Source: Bradyrhizobium sp. S69 (lineage in GTDB: Bacteria > Pseudomonadota > Alphaproteobacteria > Rhizobiales > Xanthobacteraceae). Taken from it: 36,128 nucleotides of DNA. Positions 32,792 through 36,128 of the stretch are shown piece after piece. Position numbers and translations under genes: made by a program. The stretch's first letter is position 1, and each line of letters starts with the position of its first letter. Under the pieces are notes generated by a model. The model was given only the letters and a program-made list of their open reading frames with translations. It did no database searches and was not told the DNA's origin. The stretch is from positions 10,261-46,388 of the forward strand of contig NZ_LMUK01000018.1 of the NCBI RefSeq assembly GCF_009766005.1, given 5' to 3'.

Positions 32792-33582
32792 CTGCCCTGC
32801 TCCCTATCCGCAAACATCTGCATCGCGACAAGAAGCGGAATGATCATGACAAAAAAAATCAACGTATAGGCTGACGCCACTTCGAGCCGCATCGAGGCGT
32901 AGCTGTCAGCGAGTCCGATCGGCAACGTTTTGGTCGACGGCGTGTGCAACATCCAGGTCAGGTTGAACTCGCCGAGCGACAGCGTGACCACCATCAGAGC
33001 GCCCGCCAGGATTCCCGGCACCGCGTTGGGCACGATTACGCCGAGGAATCGCCGCACAGGTGAAGCCCCCAGTGAGGCAGCCCCTTCATCGAGCGTCTTG
33101 ATGTCAACGGTGGAAAATACCGCCATCACCGAGCGCACCATGAACGGCATCGTGAAGATGACATGACCGGTGAGGATGAAGAGCCATGAGCGACGAAACT
33201 CGCCGAATCCGCCATAGGTCAGGATCAATGCCAGTGCGATCGCAAGGCCCGGAATCGCGATCGGCAATGTGATGACTTCCTCGACAATGCGCGACCAACG
33301 TCCGCCATGGGTGTGCAGCGCATAAGCCGCGGGAACGCCGACCAGCAGCGTGACGGCAAGGGTCGCGAATGCGATCACAAAGGACAGCAGGATGGTGCCG
33401 GCATACAGATCCCAGACCTGAAATACCCATTGCAGCGTTACACCAGAGGAAATCCCGCGAAAATAATTGACGGTCACTCCAGCGGAAATGGACAGGATGG
33501 CTGGCACAACCAGAAACGCCGCTACCGTCAGCGTAAATAGCAATTGACCGGTGAAGATCAGGCGATCGCGCATGGCCTTCAT
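32788..33582 (-). CDS. ABC importer permease (second)
   Basis: The 264-residue membrane protein has about six helices, beginning FTGQLLFTLTVAAFLVVPAI. The ABC permease EAA loop is visible as LDEGAASLGASPVRRFLGVI followed by VPNAVPGILAGALMV, which contacts the ATPase. It resembles the PotC/PhnV-type second permease of spermidine, iron or 2-aminoethylphosphonate importers. Its start overlaps the first permease stop in an ATGA arrangement, and its own stop overlaps the ATPase start the same way. It should pair with the product of the gene directly upstream to form the channel. Confidence 0.92.
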   Translation of the reverse strand: MKAMRDRLIFTGQLLFTLTVAAFLVVPAILSISAGVTVNYFRGISSGVTLQWVFQVWDLYAGTILLSFVIAFATLAVTLLVGVPAAYALHTHGGRWSRIVEEVITLPIAIPGLAIALALILTYGGFGEFRRSWLFILTGHVIFTMPFMVRSVMAVFSTVDIKTLDEGAASLGASPVRRFLGVIVPNAVPGILAGALMVVTLSLGEFNLTWMLHTPSTKTLPIGLADSYASMRLEVASAYTLIFFVMIIPLLVAMQMFADREQGR

Positions 33583-34433
33583 CCGGCCGCCGCGACCGTG
33601 CCGCCGCTAAATGATCGGGCCAGCGCCAGGATGGCCCACGCGATGAATCCGAGCCCGACCGATAGCGCGGCCGAGGTCGCAAAGTTCGCCGCCAAGGTGA
33701 ACTCGGTGTAGATCAGCATCGGAAGCACGTCGATGTTGGTCGCCAGCGTGAAGGCTGTCCCAAACGCGCCCATCGCGGTCGCAAAGGCGATGGCGCCGGA
33801 GGCCACGAACGCAGGCCCAAGGGCCGGCAGCACGACGTCGCGTTGTACGGCCCAGGGGCTTGCGCCGAGTGAACGCGCGGCCTCCTCGAGGCCAACATCC
33901 AGTTTCTGGACCGCGGCCATGATCGTAAGAATAACGCGAGGGATCGAAAAATAGAGATAGCCCAGAAAAAGCCCGTAGATCGAATAGGCAAAAACGATCT
34001 TCTCACCGAACAGGCGATTGGAGAGATCGCCGATCAAGCCCTGCCGCCCGGCGAGCAGGATAATCAGGAAGCCGACAACCACGCCGGGAAACGCCAATGG
34101 GAAGGTCAGCATCGCGATCAGCACGGCACGTCCGGGAAAACGATGCCGTTGCAGGAACATTCCTGCGACTGTCGCGATGATAAGTGTCACGACGGTGGTC
34201 GCTGCGGCGAGCACAATGGTGTTGATCAGGGTCGCACGATAGCGCGGCTCGGTCAAAATAGCGAGGTATCCGGCCAGTCCCTGCGGGCCTTCAGCACCCA
34301 CCACGACCAACCGCGCCATCGGCAACAGAAAGAACGCTGTCGTGACCACGGCCAATGGCAGCAAACAGAGCCAGACGAACGATTTGTGCGACATGAAGAC
34401 AACGGTGCCCTTAGTAAGGACACCATATTGCAT
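33579..34433 (-). CDS. ABC importer permease (first)
   Basis: From the ATG at 34433 the protein has 284 residues and about six helices (FVWLCLLPLAVVTTAFFLLP at the start, VLIAMLTFPLAFPGVVVGFL in the middle). The EAA loop reads LEEAARSLGASPWAVQRDVV with LPALGPAF after it. It matches PotB/PhnU-type permeases. The chosen start overlaps the binding-protein stop by one base (TGATG), which implies coupling; a later ATG at 34394 (MSHKSFVW) is possible, and the longer frame to 34496 would overlap the upstream gene by 64 bases. It forms the importer channel with the next permease. Confidence 0.9.
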   Translation of the reverse strand: MQYGVLTKGTVVFMSHKSFVWLCLLPLAVVTTAFFLLPMARLVVVGAEGPQGLAGYLAILTEPRYRATLINTIVLAAATTVVTLIIATVAGMFLQRHRFPGRAVLIAMLTFPLAFPGVVVGFLIILLAGRQGLIGDLSNRLFGEKIVFAYSIYGLFLGYLYFSIPRVILTIMAAVQKLDVGLEEAARSLGASPWAVQRDVVLPALGPAFVASGAIAFATAMGAFGTAFTLATNIDVLPMLIYTEFTLAANFATSAALSVGLGFIAWAILALARSFSGGTVAAAG

Positions 34434-35440
34434 CACCGAACCTCGGCGAGATAGCGGTCGACGAAACCTTTTTGCATGTTTTCCATCTCGCCCCAATCGA
34501 CCGCCTTGGCGCGGGCATAGTCGCTGTCGGGCAGGAACTTCGCCTTGACCGCCTCAGGCAGTTCAATAGAGCGAGCCGGCCGTAGATACGCGTTGGTCCA
34601 GATCGCCTGCCCCTTGTCGGACAAAAGATAGTCGATCACCTTCTTGGCTTTTTCCCTGTCTGGGGCATTCTTGACGAGACCAACGACATAGGGAAATACC
34701 ACGGAGCCCTCGCACGGGATCACGAACTCGAAATCGCCCTTTTCCGAATATTTGGCTCGATAGGCGTTAAAATCATAATCCAAAAGGATCGGCATCTCAC
34801 CCGAGACCACGCGCGCATAAGATGTCTGTTTGGGAACGATCGGATCGTTTTTCTTCAGCTCCTTGAAGAAATTGATCGCGGGATCGAAATTACTGGCCGA
34901 GCCGCCCAGTGCCAGATTGATTGCCACTGCACCTACGTACCCGACGGCGGCCGACGACGGATCGAGATAGCCAACCATGCCGCGGTAGTCAGGCTTTAGG
35001 AGATCTTTCCAGCAAGCCGGCACCGGTTTGCCGCCCAGCGCATCCTTGTTGACGAACAGACCAAGCGTGCCTGAATGAATCGTAGTCCAATAGCCATCCG
35101 GATCTTTCAAACCCGGGGCGACCTCGTCCCAGTGCGCGGGCTTATAGGGCTCCAGAGCGTCTTGGGCCTTGGCTTTCATCCCAAAGGTGACACCGAAATA
35201 GCCGATATCACCGACCGGGTTGCTTTTCTCCGCCAAAATCTGGGCAAGCGCTTGGCCCGAATTCTTGTTGTCGTGCGGAATATCGTAGTGGAGATCGGTT
35301 TTGATCGCCTTGAGCATGGAGGCCCAATCCGCCCATTCCGGCGGGCAATTGTAGCACACCACGTCGGCAGCTTTGGCCGATTGCAACGGTGCCAACATTG
35401 ACAGCGCGAGCAACGCCAGGACAAAACGGGCAGCCTTCAT
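34433..35440 (-). CDS. ABC importer solute-binding protein, Sec signal
   Basis: The ATG at 35440 gives 335 residues with a Sec signal (MKAARFVLALLALSMLAPLQ, cleaved near SAKAADV); an in-frame ATG at 35461 would only lengthen the basic end. The mature protein is a family-1 binding protein related to iron, polyamine and phosphonate receptors: NSGQALAQILAEKSNPVGDI near the start, GLFVNKDALGGKPVPACWKD, LLKPDYRGMVGYLDPSSAAV and EGSVVFPYVVGLVKNAPDRE. It has CYNCPPEW close to the mature N-terminus, two cysteines four residues apart that could form a disulfide. It is the first gene of the five-gene importer-phosphoesterase operon. The ligand is inferred to be phosphate-linked because of the terminal phosphoesterase. 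Confidence 0.9.
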   Translation of the reverse strand: MKAARFVLALLALSMLAPLQSAKAADVVCYNCPPEWADWASMLKAIKTDLHYDIPHDNKNSGQALAQILAEKSNPVGDIGYFGVTFGMKAKAQDALEPYKPAHWDEVAPGLKDPDGYWTTIHSGTLGLFVNKDALGGKPVPACWKDLLKPDYRGMVGYLDPSSAAVGYVGAVAINLALGGSASNFDPAINFFKELKKNDPIVPKQTSYARVVSGEMPILLDYDFNAYRAKYSEKGDFEFVIPCEGSVVFPYVVGLVKNAPDREKAKKVIDYLLSDKGQAIWTNAYLRPARSIELPEAVKAKFLPDSDYARAKAVDWGEMENMQKGFVDRYLAEVR

Positions 35441-35624
35441 GGAGAGTAACTCCGGGTTCAAAGAGGGATATTGCGCAAGACACCGATTTCAATACCAATG
35501 GCGGACCCAAGTATAGGCGGCATATGAAGGATTTGCGACGACGGGCTCATGCGAAGCAAGGCTCGGGGGTCTTGGTCCTTCGGACCTGATCGCGCCAAAC
35601 GAGCAAGCCGGATCGGTGGACGAA
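35441..35624. promoter_or_regulatory. Divergent intergenic region between ABC operon and DUF805 gene
   Basis: About 180 bases separate the two starts and must hold the promoter of the five-gene importer operon. No convincing -35/-10 pair was identified by eye, and no Pho-box-like direct repeats of CTGTCAT type stood out. This weakens, but does not exclude, control by phosphate limitation. Confidence 0.3.
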
Positions 35625-35696
35625 ATGAACCTTGCTTCGTTTTATCGCGACGTACCAGTTGCGCCCTGCCCGCTGGCAACGTTGGCCTATGGTTTC

Positions 35697-36128
35697 ATGG
35701 AAGATCTGTTCGAATTCCTGTTCAACGCCACCGGGCGCATCAACCGCGCCAAATACTGGCGCTCGCTCGTCATCTTCGGCGTTGCGGGGCTGTTTGCGGC
35801 TGTCATCCTGTTCACCGCTGCCGGCATCGCCGCGCCGCTCTTTGTCGCCATGCTCGTGGTCGTCTTGATCCCGTGGCTGACCTGGGGCTTCGTCATTCAC
35901 ACGGAACGGTTGCATGACCGCGATAAGAGTGCCTGGTGGCTCTTGGTATTCTATGGGCTGCCCGCGCTGCTAGGTCCCGTGGCAAGGATCGCTTCGTTCC
36001 CGGGCGCCCTGGGCTCAACGCTGTACACCATCCTGGCGCTGGCTGGATTTGCGCTCTCGACGTGGGGATTTTTTGAAATCGGCTGCCTGCCGGGGACCGG
36101 TGGATTGAACAGCTACGGCCCCGACCCG
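35697..36128 (+). CDS. DUF805 membrane protein (3' end beyond window)
   Basis: The frame from ATG 35697 runs open to the right edge (144 codons). It begins MEDLFEFLFNATGRINRAKY then W, the standard opening of DUF805 proteins. Three to four hydrophobic segments follow (GLFAAVILFTAAGIAAPLFV and onward), with the family motif RLHDRDKSAWW and, at the edge, GTGGLNSYGPDP. The last residues are normally very close to the C-terminus, so only a few codons are probably missing. An in-frame ATG at 35625 with GGTGGA upstream could be the true start and would add 24 residues. DUF805 proteins are small inner-membrane proteins of unknown function. The gene is divergent from the ABC operon. Confidence 0.85.
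   Translation, partial: MEDLFEFLFNATGRINRAKYWRSLVIFGVAGLFAAVILFTAAGIAAPLFVAMLVVVLIPWLTWGFVIHTERLHDRDKSAWWLLVFYGLPALLGPVARIASFPGALGSTLYTILALAGFALSTWGFFEIGCLPGTGGLNSYGPDP

Overview
The window reads as chromosomal DNA of a high-GC alphaproteobacterium, most likely Bradyrhizobium or a close relative (Nitrobacteraceae). This is inferred from gene content: many Bug/TctC receptors, TRAP transporters, Tat-exported binding proteins, an lpxD outside the usual lipid A cluster, DUF2158 and DUF805 proteins, and a rhizobial-type tyrosine recombinase remnant. No rRNA, tRNA, CRISPR array or intact insertion sequence was seen.

Left end (1-4.5 kb). A large surface protein gene (signal peptide, glycine-rich region, then autotransporter-type PATR repeats) runs leftward off the window. 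Next to it is a genomic scar: nine GCGTCA/TGACGC motifs in 188 bp, a decayed tyrosine recombinase, and an enoyl-CoA hydratase reduced to two fused fragments.

Minus-strand operon (11.0-4.5 kb). In transcription order: Tat-exported ABC-type binding protein, MmgE/PrpD family protein, extended GST-like protein, an SDR-fold protein that has lost most of its catalytic residues, a 4Fe-4S molybdopterin oxidoreductase, then the enoyl-CoA hydratase remnant. It looks like a catabolic unit whose substrate is unknown.

Middle (11.2-21.0 kb). A DUF2158 protein; a Bug receptor paired with a ModA-like protein that has no signal peptide; a classical SDR divergent from a GntR/FCD regulator; and two TRAP systems placed head to tail (fused DctQM, DctP, DctP, DctQ, DctM). 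A translated-looking leader mini-ORF overlaps the start of the fused permease.

21.1-24.0 kb. A PoxB-type quinone-linked pyruvate oxidase faces a convergent lpxD.

24.5-30.9 kb. A cyclase-Bug receptor-cyclase cassette, a small one-helix membrane protein, a Crp/Fnr regulator, another Bug receptor, and a divergent Tat-signal amidohydrolase of the ACMSD-like family.

30.9-35.4 kb. A minus-strand ABC importer operon (binding protein, two permeases, ATPase) ends in a metallophosphoesterase; most junctions overlap by a few bases. A DUF805 membrane protein runs off the right edge.

Overall the window is an uptake-and-degradation island for small organic acids, amides or esters. It has eight solute-binding-fold proteins in about 25 kb, and three Bug receptors have no permease of their own here. 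The most unusual points are the SDR without its catalytic Ser/Tyr, the cytoplasmic ModA-like protein, the cyclase-receptor-cyclase cassette, the leader ORF before the TRAP genes, and the recombination scar.
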